Numbered from the stretch's first letter, positions 1 to 8,019 are shown. The stretch: DNA of 64,000 nt from Nocardia fluminea (GCF_002846365.1 NZ_PJMW01000002.1:1612001-1676000); one strand, 5' to 3'. Numbers and translations are program-made. Notes: generated from the letters alone by a model not told the origin.

Positions 1-1
1 C

Positions 2-661
2 CCGTCCACCATGGTCAGCCTGCCGCGCGACTCCTACGTCAACATTCCCGGCCACGGCAAGGACAAGCTGAACGCGTCCTTCGCGATCGGCGGGGCGTCG
101 TTGCTGGTGCAGACCGTGGAGGAAGCGACGGGCGTGCGGATCGACCACTACGCGCAGATCGGTTTCGGTGGCTTCGCCAGCGTGGTCGACGCGCTGGGTG
201 GACTCGAGATGTGCCTCGACGAGCCGATCGTCGACCCGCTGGCCGGGCTCGACCTGCCCGCGGGCTGCCAGGAGCTGTCCGGCCCGCAAGCGCTCGGTTT
301 CGTCCGCACCAGGGCCACCCCGAACGCCGATGTCGACCGGATGAACCATCAGCGGATGTTCATGGCCGCGCTGCTGAAGAAGGCGACGAGCGCGGGCACC
401 CTCGCGAATCCGTTCGCGTTGTGGCCCATGGCAACCGGGATCGCGGGTTCACTGAAGGTCGACGACGGTGACCACATCTGGAACCTGGCCGCGCTCGGCT
501 GGGCGATGCGCGGCGAGACCGTCACCACCAGCGTCCCGATCGGCGGATTCGACGACACCGATGTGGGCAACGTGTTGCTCTGGGACAAGGCGAAGGCCTC
601 CGGCTTCTTCGAGGCGCTCGCGACCGATCAGCAGATCCCGGAGGAGCTGCTCACACGGTAA
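2..661 (+). CDS. LytR-CpsA-Psr (LCP) family protein, C-terminal part
   Basis: The gene is cut by the left edge of the window. The open frame runs from base 2, and the ATG at 11 is an internal methionine, so 219 C-terminal residues remain. LCP proteins are membrane-anchored ligases that attach undecaprenyl-linked glycopolymers (in mycolata, arabinogalactan) to peptidoglycan. Visible LCP hallmarks are SLPRDSYVNIPG near the cut, the segment IGFGGFASVVDALGG, and the arginine/aspartate signature FVRTR...DVDRMNHQR. The membrane anchor must lie upstream of the window. The stop TAA is followed after 9 nt by a ferritin-like gene. The family call is firm; which LCP paralogue this is cannot be told. Confidence 0.85.
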   Translation, partial: PSTMVSLPRDSYVNIPGHGKDKLNASFAIGGASLLVQTVEEATGVRIDHYAQIGFGGFASVVDALGGLEMCLDEPIVDPLAGLDLPAGCQELSGPQALGFVRTRATPNADVDRMNHQRMFMAALLKKATSAGTLANPFALWPMATGIAGSLKVDDGDHIWNLAALGWAMRGETVTTSVPIGGFDDTDVGNVLLWDKAKASGFFEALATDQQIPEELLTR

Positions 662-670
662 CGTCGAGGT

Positions 671-1201
671 ATGCGCGAGAACCCGTCGTTCACCGAACTC
701 CTGCGCGACCAGGTCAGAGCCGGTCTGACCGCGGCTCATCAGTATCTGGCCGCCGCCGTCTATTTCGACGCGCAGGATTTGCCCGAGCTGGCCGGGCAGA
801 CCTACGTGCGTTCGACGTCGAATCATGGGCACGCGATGCGCATGGTGCAGTACCTGCTCGACCGGGACGTGCCGATCAGCATCGGCGGGCTCGGCGAAGT
901 GCGTTCGGAATTCGATTCCCCGCGCGCCGCGATCGCCTTTCTGCTCGACCGTGAACGGGTCACCACCACGCAGATCAGCGCCCTCGCGGCGGCCGCGCGC
1001 GAGAGCAACGATTTTCTCGGCGAACAATTCGTGCAGTGGTTCCTGGCCGAGCAGGTCGACGATGTCGCCGCGATGTCGACGCTGTTGACCGTGCTCGACC
1101 GGCAGGACAACTTGTTCGACGTCGAGCAATTCATTCGCCGTGAACTGCGCGGCACGGTACGTGTCGATACCACGGCGCCCCGAATGGCAGGCGCGCGTTA
1201 G
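671..1201 (+). CDS. Ferritin-like protein with degenerate ferroxidase site
   Basis: This 176-residue protein is clearly homologous over its full length to the ferritin encoded next to it. Ferritins oxidise Fe2+ at a di-iron ferroxidase site and store Fe3+ in a 24-subunit shell. Compared with the neighbour, the first helix reads DQVRAGLTAAHQY where the neighbour has DQIRHEFNAEHQY, so the helix-A glutamate is Gly18. The helix-B motif EERNH is SNHGH, so its glutamate is Asn51 while His54 is kept. The later Glu (LLDRERV) and Gln (GEQFVQWF) positions are conserved. The subunit therefore probably cannot form a normal ferroxidase centre and may co-assemble with the intact paralogue; that is inference. 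TAACGT at 659-664 has the spacing of a -10 box for a leaderless start at 671. Confidence 0.8.
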   Translation: MRENPSFTELLRDQVRAGLTAAHQYLAAAVYFDAQDLPELAGQTYVRSTSNHGHAMRMVQYLLDRDVPISIGGLGEVRSEFDSPRAAIAFLLDRERVTTTQISALAAAARESNDFLGEQFVQWFLAEQVDDVAAMSTLLTVLDRQDNLFDVEQFIRRELRGTVRVDTTAPRMAGAR

Positions 1202-1251
1202 GCATACCGCCGTCGCCGCGCGGCCGGGAAATCGCTGTACATCGGCGTTTA

Positions 1252-1285
1252 TTAGGAAATACTTGGTTAGGGAATACTGCCCTCA
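1252..1285 (+). promoter_or_regulatory. Tandem iron-box-like (IdeR/DtxR-type) element
   Basis: Two copies of TTAGG(A/G)AATACT begin at 1252 and 1267, 15 bp apart, just upstream of the intact ferritin gene. The 19 bp from 1267 to 1285 match the mycobacterial IdeR box (TTAGG...CCTAA type) at about 12 of 19 positions, counted by eye. In M. tuberculosis bfrB is activated by IdeR through tandem boxes, so position and arrangement fit. Binding is inferred. Confidence 0.4.
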
Positions 1286-1301
1286 ATAAGGTTGCACTTG
1301 G

Positions 1302-1886
1302 ATGACAACCCCTTTGACCAGCATTAATGTGGCGGCCATGTCGATTCATCCGGAAGCCCCGCGAAGCAAGTTCCATACTCTGCTCCAAGACCAAATCCGG
1401 CATGAGTTCAATGCCGAGCACCAGTACATCGCGATCGCGGTGTGGTTCGACAACCACGATCTTCCGCAGCTGGCCAAGCGCTTCTACGCCCAGTCGGTGG
1501 AAGAGCGCAATCACGCGATGATGATCGTGCAGTACTTCGTGGACCGTGACATCGCCGTGGACATCTCCGGCATCGACGCGGCGAAGTCGAAGTTCGAGTC
1601 CGCTCGTGAGCCGATCGAACTGGCGTTGACCCAGGAGAAGACGGTCACCGATCAGATCGTGCAGCTGGCCAGCACCGCCCGTGAAGAGGGCGATTACCTC
1701 GGCGAGCAGTTCATGCAGTGGTTCCTGAAGGAACAGGTCGAGGAAGTGGCGCACATGACCACGCTGCTCAATATCGCCGATCGCGCCGGGTCGAACCTGT
1801 TCGACCTGGAGGAGTTCATGTGGCGTGAGCTGAGCACCCCGAAGGACGCGTCCGGCGCGCCGTCGGTCGCCGGCGGCAGCGTCTAG
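1302..1886 (+). CDS. bfrB: Ferritin (BfrB-type, non-haem)
   Basis: Iron-storage ferritin of the actinobacterial BfrB type, which takes up Fe2+, oxidises it at the ferroxidase site and deposits ferric mineral inside the cytosolic 24-mer. The helical ferritin core is complete: DQIRHEFNAEHQY supplies the helix-A glutamate, VEERNHAMMI supplies Glu and His of helix B, LTQEKTVTDQ the helix-C Glu, and GEQFMQWFLKEQVEE the helix-D Gln/Glu. The 1302 start is kept because AAGG lies 10 nt upstream; an internal ATG at 1338 would give 182 residues, nearer the usual family length, but has no clear ribosome site. Order (ferritin, then glpQ1 and sodA nearby) matches M. tuberculosis bfrB. Iron-dependent control is likely from the tandem element just upstream. 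Confidence 0.88.
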   Translation: MTTPLTSINVAAMSIHPEAPRSKFHTLLQDQIRHEFNAEHQYIAIAVWFDNHDLPQLAKRFYAQSVEERNHAMMIVQYFVDRDIAVDISGIDAAKSKFESAREPIELALTQEKTVTDQIVQLASTAREEGDYLGEQFMQWFLKEQVEEVAHMTTLLNIADRAGSNLFDLEEFMWRELSTPKDASGAPSVAGGSV

Positions 1887-1898
1887 CTCGAAAGCAGC

Positions 1899-1935
1899 AA
1901 GGGATTCGGCTCGCGGGCAGCGAGCCGAATCCCTT
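1899..1935 (+). terminator. Bidirectional terminator hairpin
   Basis: A perfect 15-bp stem (AAGGGATTCGGCTCG paired with its complement at 1921-1935) closes a 7-nt loop, 13 nt after the ferritin stop. There is no U-tract, as is common in mycolata. It also lies just beyond the stop of a small ORF on the other strand. Confidence 0.75.
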
Positions 1936-1943
1936 GTGCGCGT

Positions 1944-2039
1944 TCACCAGCCGGAGCCGGAGCCGCCCGAGCCGGTGTTGGCCAGCACGGTGCCGATCAA
2001 GATCTGAGCGAGACCGGCGATAGATCCGAGAAATTCCAC
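1944..2039 (-). CDS. Putative 31-residue small protein
   Basis: A short ORF on the minus strand starts with GTG (2037-2039) and ends with TGA (1944-1946). AGAGG sits 4 nt before the start, in a stretch with further purine-rich sequence. The product begins (M)EFLGSIAGLAQILIGTVLA, an amphipathic to hydrophobic helix, and ends in a Gly/Ser-rich tail with a final Trp. It is followed immediately by the strong hairpin at 1899-1935. Many Corynebacteriales encode very short hydrophobic peptides, including tiny porins, but no family is recognised here and function is unknown. The ribosome site, terminator and plausible peptide argue for a real gene. Confidence 0.45.
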   Translation of the reverse strand: MEFLGSIAGLAQILIGTVLANTGSGGSGSGW

Positions 2040-2128
2040 GATGCCTCTTACTTTCCTTGTCACCGATTGTCCGGTTCAGTCGTGAACCTAGCGGACCGAA
2101 TCTGTGAAAGAGGCATGTTTCATTAAGT

Positions 2129-3049
2129 TCAGCGCAGCGTGACCTGACGCGAACGCAGACCATCGCGCGAACGGCGTTCCTCGGTGGTCATCGGCGCGTC
2201 GGAGGCCAGTGCCTCGGCCAGGCGAGCACCGAATTCACGTGCCGGAGCCTCCCATTCGGCCGGGTGCCGCTCGGGATCGAGGTCGAACACCGGCACCAGC
2301 AGGCCGTGTGTGCGGAACGAACCGGCGAAGCGCGAACCCTCGCCCAGGTGCAGACCACCGGTGGCGTGCACGCGAGCCAGCGCCAGCATCAGGGCGTCCT
2401 CGTCTTCGGGACGCACCCAGCGCACGTGCGCCTTCTCGCCCGCGTCGACCCACCAGGCCGCTCCGACGGAATCCGCCCCGAGGTCCAGCCGCGCCGACGG
2501 CATGATGGCCTGCTTGGCCTGCTCGATCGTCGCCGCCACCTGCGGATCCGGGGTGACGCCCTCGGGCACCCACCAGTCGAAGTCCTGGTGCACGGTGAGC
2601 TCGAGATCGGCGCCGGGATCGATGACATCGGCCAGGCGCGGACCACCGTCGGCGGCGTCGGCGGAGTTCAGCGACTCACCGGGCTCGGCGGACTGGGTCC
2701 ACAGGATCGCCGCCGCGATATCGGCCGACGGATCCTCGCCACGGAACTGCATCTGCGTGCCGACGAAGCCGACCGGCTCGTCACCGGCGCGCACCAGCGC
2801 GGCCACCGCACCGGGCAGCACCGTCGCCAGGGTGACCTCACGCTGCGCGGCCACGCCGGGCGCGAGCTTCAAGGTCGCGGTCGCCGACGGCACGAACTCC
2901 CGCAGCGCCACCAGATCACATTCGGCGGCAAGACCCTCGAACGGCCGTGTCACGGCCGCGGATGCCTGCTCCTGCGCCGCACGCCGCTGCGCGAGACGCT
3001 GAGCCCGATTACTGTCGGGCTTCGGACTGTTCCGCTTGCTTTTACCCAC
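2129..3049 (-). CDS. DUF5926 family protein
   Basis: A 306-residue protein starting MGKSKRNSPKPDSNRAQRLAQRR, whose basic N-terminus is typical of the DUF5926 family of Actinobacteria. The function is unknown. No membrane segment or signal peptide is visible; the body is acidic and of mixed alpha/beta character. The GTG start is supported by TAAACT at 3056-3061 on the minus strand, which ends 6 nt before the start codon, the geometry of a leaderless promoter. It lies downstream of the GDPD group on the same strand but is separated from it by a hairpin. Confidence 0.75.
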   Translation of the reverse strand: MGKSKRNSPKPDSNRAQRLAQRRAAQEQASAAVTRPFEGLAAECDLVALREFVPSATATLKLAPGVAAQREVTLATVLPGAVAALVRAGDEPVGFVGTQMQFRGEDPSADIAAAILWTQSAEPGESLNSADAADGGPRLADVIDPGADLELTVHQDFDWWVPEGVTPDPQVAATIEQAKQAIMPSARLDLGADSVGAAWWVDAGEKAHVRWVRPEDEDALMLALARVHATGGLHLGEGSRFAGSFRTHGLLVPVFDLDPERHPAEWEAPAREFGARLAEALASDAPMTTEERRSRDGLRSRQVTLR

Positions 3050-3085
3050 GCGTGGAGTTTATGGCCGAGCGGCGGGTTCGCTTAC

Positions 3086-3107
3086 CGCGCCCCCTACCCG
3101 GGGCGCG
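3086..3107 (-). terminator. Hairpin between glpQ1 and DUF5926 gene
   Basis: CGCGCCCC (3086-3093) pairs with GGGGCGCG (3100-3107) around a 6-nt loop, starting 6 nt beyond the stop of the glycerophosphodiesterase gene. It probably ends the rhodanese/DUF4328/glpQ1 transcript. There is no U-tract. Confidence 0.5.
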
Positions 3108-3112
3108 TCCGG

Positions 3113-3880
3113 TCAGACTCCGGCGAGCAGAGCCTTGGTGCGACCGGGGTGGTTGGTCGCGACCCAGCTGACGCCCAGGTCGGCGCACAACGTCACGTCC
3201 TCGGGATCGTCGACGGTCCAGCAGTAGGTGGCCCGCCCGGCCGCGGCGGCCTTGTCGACCAGTTCGGGGTGCTCGCGCAGGGTTTTCACCGACGGCCCCA
3301 CCGCGGTCGCGCCGACCGTGGTGGCCGCACCGCCGCCGAGGAACCGCGACGATTCGCCGAGCAGCACCGTCGGCAGCAGTGGTGCGGCGCGGCGGATCCG
3401 CCAGACCGCGGTCGCCGCGAACGACATCACCACCGCGCGGGAGTGATCCGCCGATGCGGGCGTGGCGATGCCGAAGCGCTGTAGCTCGGCGAGCACCTTG
3501 TTCTCCACCAAGGCGCCGTAGCGCACCGGGTGTTTGGTCTCGATGAACAGTTTCGTCGGGCGGGTGCGCCAGTCGAGGACGAGTCCGATCAGGTCGCTGA
3601 GCGCGAGCACGCCCTGCGGCGCTTCGTCGGTGCCGAAGTTCATGTCGCGCAGCTCGTCCAGCGTCAGTTCGCTGACCAGGCCGGTGGCGTCGGCGGTGCG
3701 GTCGACAGTGCGGTCGTGCACGCAGACCAGGTGGCCGTCGCGGGTGAGCCGCACGTCGCATTCCACGCCGTCGGCCCCCTCCTGCAGGGCTAGCTCGTAC
3801 GCGGCGAGGGTGTGCTCGGGTCGTGCCGCCGACGCACCACGATGCGCCACCACGAAGGGTGGGCGATTGTTCTGGCTCAC
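3113..3880 (-). CDS. glpQ1: Glycerophosphodiester phosphodiesterase
   Basis: A 255-residue cytosolic-type GDPD enzyme that hydrolyses glycerophosphodiesters to glycerol-3-phosphate and an alcohol in phospholipid turnover. The TIM-barrel signature is plain: VVAHRGASAARPEHTLAAY near residue 12 (catalytic His and Glu) and ECDVRLTRDGHLVCVHD (metal-binding Glu/Asp and second His). There is no signal peptide. The GTG start overlaps the TGA of the upstream membrane-protein gene (GTGA), so the two are probably translationally coupled. The position between ferritin and an Rv3843c-like gene matches M. tuberculosis glpQ1 (Rv3842c). Confidence 0.9.
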   Translation of the reverse strand: MSQNNRPPFVVAHRGASAARPEHTLAAYELALQEGADGVECDVRLTRDGHLVCVHDRTVDRTADATGLVSELTLDELRDMNFGTDEAPQGVLALSDLIGLVLDWRTRPTKLFIETKHPVRYGALVENKVLAELQRFGIATPASADHSRAVVMSFAATAVWRIRRAAPLLPTVLLGESSRFLGGGAATTVGATAVGPSVKTLREHPELVDKAAAAGRATYCWTVDDPEDVTLCADLGVSWVATNHPGRTKALLAGV

Positions 3881-4926
3881 TTGGCCACGACCTCCTCCTG
3901 CGTATTCTCGCCTGTCCGGACGGCATCCGCCCGTTCGGCCTCATCGTGCCCGGCGTCCTCGCGGACCGCGACAGCGCCCGGCTCGACAGGCGCGATGACG
4001 ACCTGCGCGGGGTCGGCCGCCATCACCCAGCGATGCGCGGACCTGATGTCACCGCGCAGGTCGCGGCCTTCCAGCGTGCGCACCATCCACAGCGTGAGAA
4101 TCGCGAACCCGGCCGCGCACAGGTTGGTGAAGCCGGTGAACGAGACACCGTCTGCCTCGGCCTGCAGGGTCGACGCGTCGCGCCACAGCGTCGCCGCGAT
4201 CAGCAGCAGCCCGCTGAACACCCAAGCGGCCCACCAGATCCGCACGGCCCGCCACGAGCGCGGATCCGGGTCGGCGCCGAGCAGTTCGGTGAGGAACACG
4301 CCCGGCCAGATCAGATTGACGCCCGGCACAAGGCATCCCGCGATCAGCGACCAGCGCCTGCGCGGATCGCGCCTGCCGTAGGCGGTGAACACGATCGTGC
4401 GCGCCTCGATCAGCCAGGCGGCCAGCGACACCGCGGTCACCAGCGCGTAGATCGGCGCGATGACGCCGAAAACCAGCACCGTCGCGTCGGAGATCGACAG
4501 CAGCCAGCCGGGGATGAGCCGGGCACGGTTCTGCAACAGGATCAGGTAGCGGCCGTACTCGGCCAGCCCGGCGAGCAGGAAGACGATCGTGGTGCCGACC
4601 AGCAGCCGGTCGCGGTGGGCGGCGATGCCGCGCAGCGGGCGTTCACGGGTGCGGGCCGGGGCAGGCGGCGGGTCGAGCAGGCCCCAGCGCGGGGTCTGGG
4701 TGTAGTGCGGAGTCGGCCCGAGCGGGGCCGAGGTGGTCGCGGCGGCCTTACGGGTGCGGTGGTCGGGTCGGCGCGCGACCCAGCGGTAGTTGCGCTGGGC
4801 GGCGGGCGCATCGACCTTGCCGGGCGAGAGCAGCACTCCCCGGCAGCGCGGGCACCAGTGCATCGGCGCGCCCTGCACGGCCCACCGCGCACCACAGCGT
4901 GCACATGGTTGCACCACCGAACTCAC
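3877..4926 (-). CDS. Zinc-ribbon, DUF4328-type membrane protein
   Basis: A 349-residue membrane protein like M. tuberculosis Rv3843c. The N-terminus has two CxxC knuckles (CARCGARW and CPRCRG), a probable zinc ribbon, then a Pro/Arg-rich linker. The core carries about six hydrophobic segments (VGTTIVFLLAGLAEYG, ATVLVFGVIAPIYALVTAVS, SLIAGCLVPGVNLIWPGVFL, WWAAWVFSGLLLIAATLW and others) with the DUF4328-like pattern of basic loops and WW motif. The C-tail is acidic. GTG at 4926 is chosen because it places the zinc ribbon at the N-terminus and gives a length close to the mycobacterial protein. Biochemical function is unknown. The gene overlaps glpQ1 downstream. Confidence 0.75.
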   Translation of the reverse strand: MSSVVQPCARCGARWAVQGAPMHWCPRCRGVLLSPGKVDAPAAQRNYRWVARRPDHRTRKAAATTSAPLGPTPHYTQTPRWGLLDPPPAPARTRERPLRGIAAHRDRLLVGTTIVFLLAGLAEYGRYLILLQNRARLIPGWLLSISDATVLVFGVIAPIYALVTAVSLAAWLIEARTIVFTAYGRRDPRRRWSLIAGCLVPGVNLIWPGVFLTELLGADPDPRSWRAVRIWWAAWVFSGLLLIAATLWRDASTLQAEADGVSFTGFTNLCAAGFAILTLWMVRTLEGRDLRGDIRSAHRWVMAADPAQVVIAPVEPGAVAVREDAGHDEAERADAVRTGENTQEEVVAK

Positions 4927-4946
4927 CCGCGCACCCCGCTTCCGGA

Positions 4947-5306
4947 CTAGTAGATCTTGGCTTCGTGGTCGCCGTCGGCGACCACCGGGCGGCCGGTCTG
5001 CTGCCAGGCCACCATGCCCCCCGCGACGTTGACCGCTTCGTACCCGATGTGGGCCAGATACCGGACGACCTCGATGGACCGGCCGCCCTGCCTGCACACG
5101 ACGTAGAGCTCGGCGTCGATATCGAGTTCGTCCAGGCGGGCAGGCACGTCGACCATCGGGATGTGGACCGCGCCCGGCGCGTGCCCGAGGTTCCATTCGT
5201 CGGGTTCGCGCACGTCCAGCAGCTGCGCGCCCGGCGCCGGGTCCGCGTGGTCGAACGCGGCGGGTACCGCACCCACCGGCACGGTGGGGACATCGGAGCT
5301 CGTCAC
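4947..5306 (-). CDS. Single-domain rhodanese-like protein
   Basis: A 119-residue protein spanning one rhodanese domain, the fold that transfers sulfane sulfur through a persulfidated cysteine. LLDVREPDEWNLGHAPGAVHIPM is the entry motif. YVVCRQGGRS is the active-site loop with catalytic Cys, and YEAVNVAGGMVAW is the closing motif. The 6-residue CRQGGR loop is typical of thiosulfate or other sulfur-donor rhodaneses. GTG at 5306 is preferred over ATG at 5327 because CAGGAT ends 6 nt before it, as in a leaderless promoter, and the protein then starts close to the domain. It is the first gene of the group with the DUF4328 protein and glpQ1. Confidence 0.85.
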   Translation of the reverse strand: MTSSDVPTVPVGAVPAAFDHADPAPGAQLLDVREPDEWNLGHAPGAVHIPMVDVPARLDELDIDAELYVVCRQGGRSIEVVRYLAHIGYEAVNVAGGMVAWQQTGRPVVADGDHEAKIY

Positions 5307-5642
5307 GCCTCGATCCTGCCATGCCACGCGCGTTGCCGGGCGAGCCTGTGCGAGGACGAGGTGTCGCGCGGGCCTCAGCTATCGGTCAGCACACGGTCGA
5401 CGGGAACCGGCTGCCGACGACGCCGACAGCCGGGTGGAACCAGCCGGGAACGACCGATCCGGGACTCCCCTCCATGTCATCCCGGAGCGGTCGTTCGCCG
5501 CTGACGTCGGGATTCGTGGAGTGCGTTCTGTCCCGACATCTACTTGGACGCAAGCGGGACCGTTTCGGTTCCATAAAAACGAGAACACTAGAGAAAATCT
5601 TAAATCCTGGGATCTGGGCGGCCAGATCGGTAGCCTGGGCGC
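5307..5642. other. Intergenic region between divergent genes
   Basis: 336 bases between the divergent rhodanese gene and the gene at 5643. No convincing gene or RNA is seen. The part from about 5570 to 5610 is unusually AT-rich for this genome, and the region ends in the -10 box at 5631-5636. Confidence 0.5.
5631..5636 (+). promoter_or_regulatory. Leaderless -10 box (TAGCCT)
   Basis: TAGCCT occupies -12 to -7 relative to the ATG at 5643. This matches the actinobacterial TANNNT -10 element when transcription begins at the start codon. No ribosome site precedes the ATG. Confidence 0.5.
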
Positions 5643-6254
5643 ATGAACGTGAGCAGGGGGCTACTCGACAGTTTCGACATCAACGGCTTGAATACCGCTT
5701 TGTCCGAATCCACGTGTCTAGGGGTAGAAGTGGATGCCGCGGCGGGTCGGCTGCAACTCGCTCTGGAGGTGCTGACGCTACCCACGGACGGACCCGCGCC
5801 GATCGACACGAAAGTGCTGCTCACCTTCACCGGAGTCACCCGCGTCGCGGCCTCCCTGCGCATTCAGCGCTGGGACGACGTCGACGCCCGTGTGCTTCCG
5901 CTGAGCCTCGACCAGCTCGACGAGGCCATCGAGAGCTTCGGCGGCGGTGGGCTGCACGGCTGGGAGTTCATCGACCTCGACGACAGCGGCTGGGCCCTGT
6001 GGAGCGAGCTGCTCAGCTTCGACACGGTGCTCGATCAGCGCATCGCCGCGCATGTCATCGAGTTCTCGCAGGAAGAAGGCATCGACCCGCGCGAACTCGA
6101 CGTCCGCGTGTGGTTCGACAAGATCTCCGTCACCGACACCGCGGGACGTGAGATTCCGATGAACGAGTTCATCGAGGGTGGGCGTCGGTGGTGGGACGCG
6201 CACGCCACCGGGGACGCCAGGACCACCAAGGCCGACATCGCACCGCCGCTGTAA
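5643..6254 (+). CDS. Hypothetical protein (203 aa)
   Basis: I do not recognise the family. The protein is soluble and acidic, with no signal peptide or membrane segment. It alternates beta-like segments ([34 protein letters not shown]) with acidic helices and contains several tryptophans ([31 protein letters not shown]). It is probably leaderless. It stands alone between the divergent rhodanese gene and sodA and may be a lineage-restricted cytosolic protein. Confidence 0.7.
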   Translation: MNVSRGLLDSFDINGLNTALSESTCLGVEVDAAAGRLQLALEVLTLPTDGPAPIDTKVLLTFTGVTRVAASLRIQRWDDVDARVLPLSLDQLDEAIESFGGGGLHGWEFIDLDDSGWALWSELLSFDTVLDQRIAAHVIEFSQEEGIDPRELDVRVWFDKISVTDTAGREIPMNEFIEGGRRWWDAHATGDARTTKADIAPPL

Positions 6255-6396
6255 AGAAGACGTCGGGGTTCGCCGGGCCCGGACTTCGGGAATGCGGGGG
6301 CAAGGGTCGCGGGTTGCACGGGGCGGGTGTACGAATGATGGTTGGTGTTGTCGTCCGAACTGGGCGCACACAGCCCGACACACGGAAAGGGACATC

Positions 6397-7020
6397 GTGG
6401 CCGTCTACACGCTGCCGGAACTGGATTACGACTTCGGCGCACTGGAGCCTCACATCTCCGGTCAGATCAACGAGATCCACTACACCAAGCACCACGCCGC
6501 CTACGTCGCAGGCGCGAACAAGGCACTCGAGCAGCTCGAGGAAGCCCGTGAGTCCGGCGACCTGGCTGCCATCCTGCTGCTGGAGAAGAACCTGGCCTTC
6601 CACCTCGGTGGCCATTACAACCACTCCGTCTGGTGGAAGAACCTCTCCCCCAACGGCGGCGACCAGCCGGACGGCGACCTGGCCGCGGCCATCGCCGACC
6701 AGTTCGGTTCGTTCGACAAGTTCCGCGCGCAGTTCACCGCTGCCGCGAACGGGCTGCAGGGTTCCGGCTGGGCCGTCCTGGGTTACGACACCCTCGGCCA
6801 GAAGCTGCTGACCTTCCAGCTGTACGACCAGCAGGCCAACGTGCCCACCGGCATCATCCCGCTGCTGCAGGTGGACATGTGGGAGCACGCCTTCTACCTG
6901 CAGTACAAGAACGTCAAGGCCGACTACGTGACCGCGTTCTGGAACGTCGTCAACTGGGCCGACGTGCAGGACCGCTTCGCCCGCGCAGTCTCGCAGGGCA
7001 AGGGCCTCATCTTCGGCTGA
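6397..7020 (+). CDS. sodA: Superoxide dismutase, Fe/Mn family (Mn-type residue)
   Basis: A 207-residue superoxide dismutase that converts superoxide to hydrogen peroxide and oxygen. The metal ligands are His28 (NEIHYTKHH), His76 ([10 protein letters not shown]), Asp160 and His164 ([10 protein letters not shown]). Length and numbering coincide with M. tuberculosis SodA, but residue 145 is Gln (LYDQQAN) where the mycobacterial iron enzyme has His. Gln at this place is associated with manganese use, so Mn is the likely cofactor. The GTG start at 6397 follows GGAAAGGGA. There is no signal peptide; mycobacterial SodA is exported without one. A perfect terminator follows, and the next transporter gene has a Mn2+ riboswitch. 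Confidence 0.95.
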   Translation: MAVYTLPELDYDFGALEPHISGQINEIHYTKHHAAYVAGANKALEQLEEARESGDLAAILLLEKNLAFHLGGHYNHSVWWKNLSPNGGDQPDGDLAAAIADQFGSFDKFRAQFTAAANGLQGSGWAVLGYDTLGQKLLTFQLYDQQANVPTGIIPLLQVDMWEHAFYLQYKNVKADYVTAFWNVVNWADVQDRFARAVSQGKGLIFG

Positions 7021-7033
7021 GCGACTCGTTCCC

Positions 7034-7067
7034 GAAACCCCTTGACAGTACGCTGTCAAGGGGTTTC
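7034..7067 (+). terminator. sodA terminator
   Basis: A 15-bp perfect stem (GAAACCCCTTGACAG at 7034-7048 with 7053-7067) encloses a TACG loop, 13 nt after the sodA stop. The descending arm ends in GGGGTTTCGTCGTTTC, weakly U-rich. Confidence 0.85.
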
Positions 7068-7195
7068 GTCGTTTCGCGAGCGGGTCTTTTGCGCGGATTG
7101 CCCGTTCTGGCACTCACTGGTACTTGTGTGCCAGACGGGTTTGGGGTTATTCCTGTCATACGGGCACAGTCGCCCCCGTTAGTCGGGAGGCCATC

Positions 7196-7723
7196 ATGAA
7201 TACACAGGGTCCGATCGGGATCACGCCGTTTCAGGCGCGCGGACGATTGAGCGGTTTCGTGGTGTCGGGGCGGTGGCCGGATACCACCAAGGAATGGGCA
7301 CAGGTGCTGGTGCTGGCCGTGCGGGTGGCGTCGATGCCGGGCCTGCTGGTGACCAGCACGGTGTTCGGCGTGCGCGAGGAGCTGCCCGACGACCCGGAAC
7401 CGGGCACCGTGGGACTGGTGATGGCGGAGGGTCCGGTACTCGGCGACCAGGCGATCGAACCCGGCCGGTTCGCCGCGCGCACCCCACCGGCGCTGCTGAT
7501 GCTGCATCCGCCGTCGGAGACCCGGCCGTCGCTGCCCGAATGCGTGGGCGCCGCCTCGGGCTGCGTGTTGCTGCCCGGCGTGCCGCACCTCGGGTTGGAG
7601 CATCGCGCGGCGTGGGCCGAGGCCGAACTCGACGGCACGATCACCTCACTGGTGAGCCGGGTGGGGATGGATCTGATCAGCGATCCCGATACCGCCGTGC
7701 TCGCAATGCTGCTGGCGGCCTGA
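7196..7723 (+). CDS. Hypothetical protein (175 aa)
   Basis: The family is not recognised. The ATG at 7196 follows GGGAGG, giving 175 residues starting MNTQGPIGITPFQARGRLSG. No membrane span or signal peptide is evident. The sequence has an alternating hydrophobic pattern (WAQVLVLAVRVASMPGLLVTS, GTVGLVMAEGPVLGDQAI), a cluster of two Cys (LPECVGAASGCVLLPG), and a terminal AVLAMLLAA. It is monocistronic between the sodA terminator and a small hairpin. Confidence 0.7.
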   Translation: MNTQGPIGITPFQARGRLSGFVVSGRWPDTTKEWAQVLVLAVRVASMPGLLVTSTVFGVREELPDDPEPGTVGLVMAEGPVLGDQAIEPGRFAARTPPALLMLHPPSETRPSLPECVGAASGCVLLPGVPHLGLEHRAAWAEAELDGTITSLVSRVGMDLISDPDTAVLAMLLAA

Positions 7724-7727
7724 GTCT

Positions 7728-7750
7728 TTCGCCCGAAACGGGCGGGCGAA
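7728..7750 (+). terminator. Short hairpin after 7196-7723 gene
   Basis: TTCGCCCG (7728-7735) pairs with CGGGCGAA (7743-7750), 4 nt past the stop. A second small hairpin, ACCCG-GCAA-CGGGT, follows from 7752. It is probably a terminator but lacks a U-run. Confidence 0.45.
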
Positions 7751-7889
7751 TACCCGGCAACGGGTGTGCGCACGACGGAAATCAGGGAAACCGAACAATC
7801 ACCGCCGCGTACCCAAACTTATTGTGCCCATTGAGATTTGGATTACCAGGACTTGGCATACCGGGAGCAACCGAGCTAGAGTGGTGGAC

Positions 7890-7998
7890 AGCGAAGGGGA
7901 GTAGCCCGCAATCGCCCAGTCGACATACTGATCGCCGCCGGATTCGGCGCGGTCCGGCTGCGTGAACCGGTGACCACCGGTGGGCGAGACCTTCGGCC
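7890..7998 (+). promoter_or_regulatory. yybP-ykoY (Mn2+) riboswitch aptamer
   Basis: The leader of the GDT1-type transporter contains the two conserved parts of the yybP-ykoY family: GAAGGGGAGTAGC at 7893-7905 and GCGAGACCTTCGG near 7984-7996. CGAAGG (7892-7897) and CCTTCG (7990-7995) pair as the closing helix, and GC-rich helices lie between. These riboswitches sense Mn2+ and typically control Mn exporters and TMEM165/GDT1, MntP or TerC-like proteins, which is exactly the gene that follows. Confidence 0.85.
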
Positions 7999-8019
7999 GC
8001 GAACCGATCCGTCGACCGG

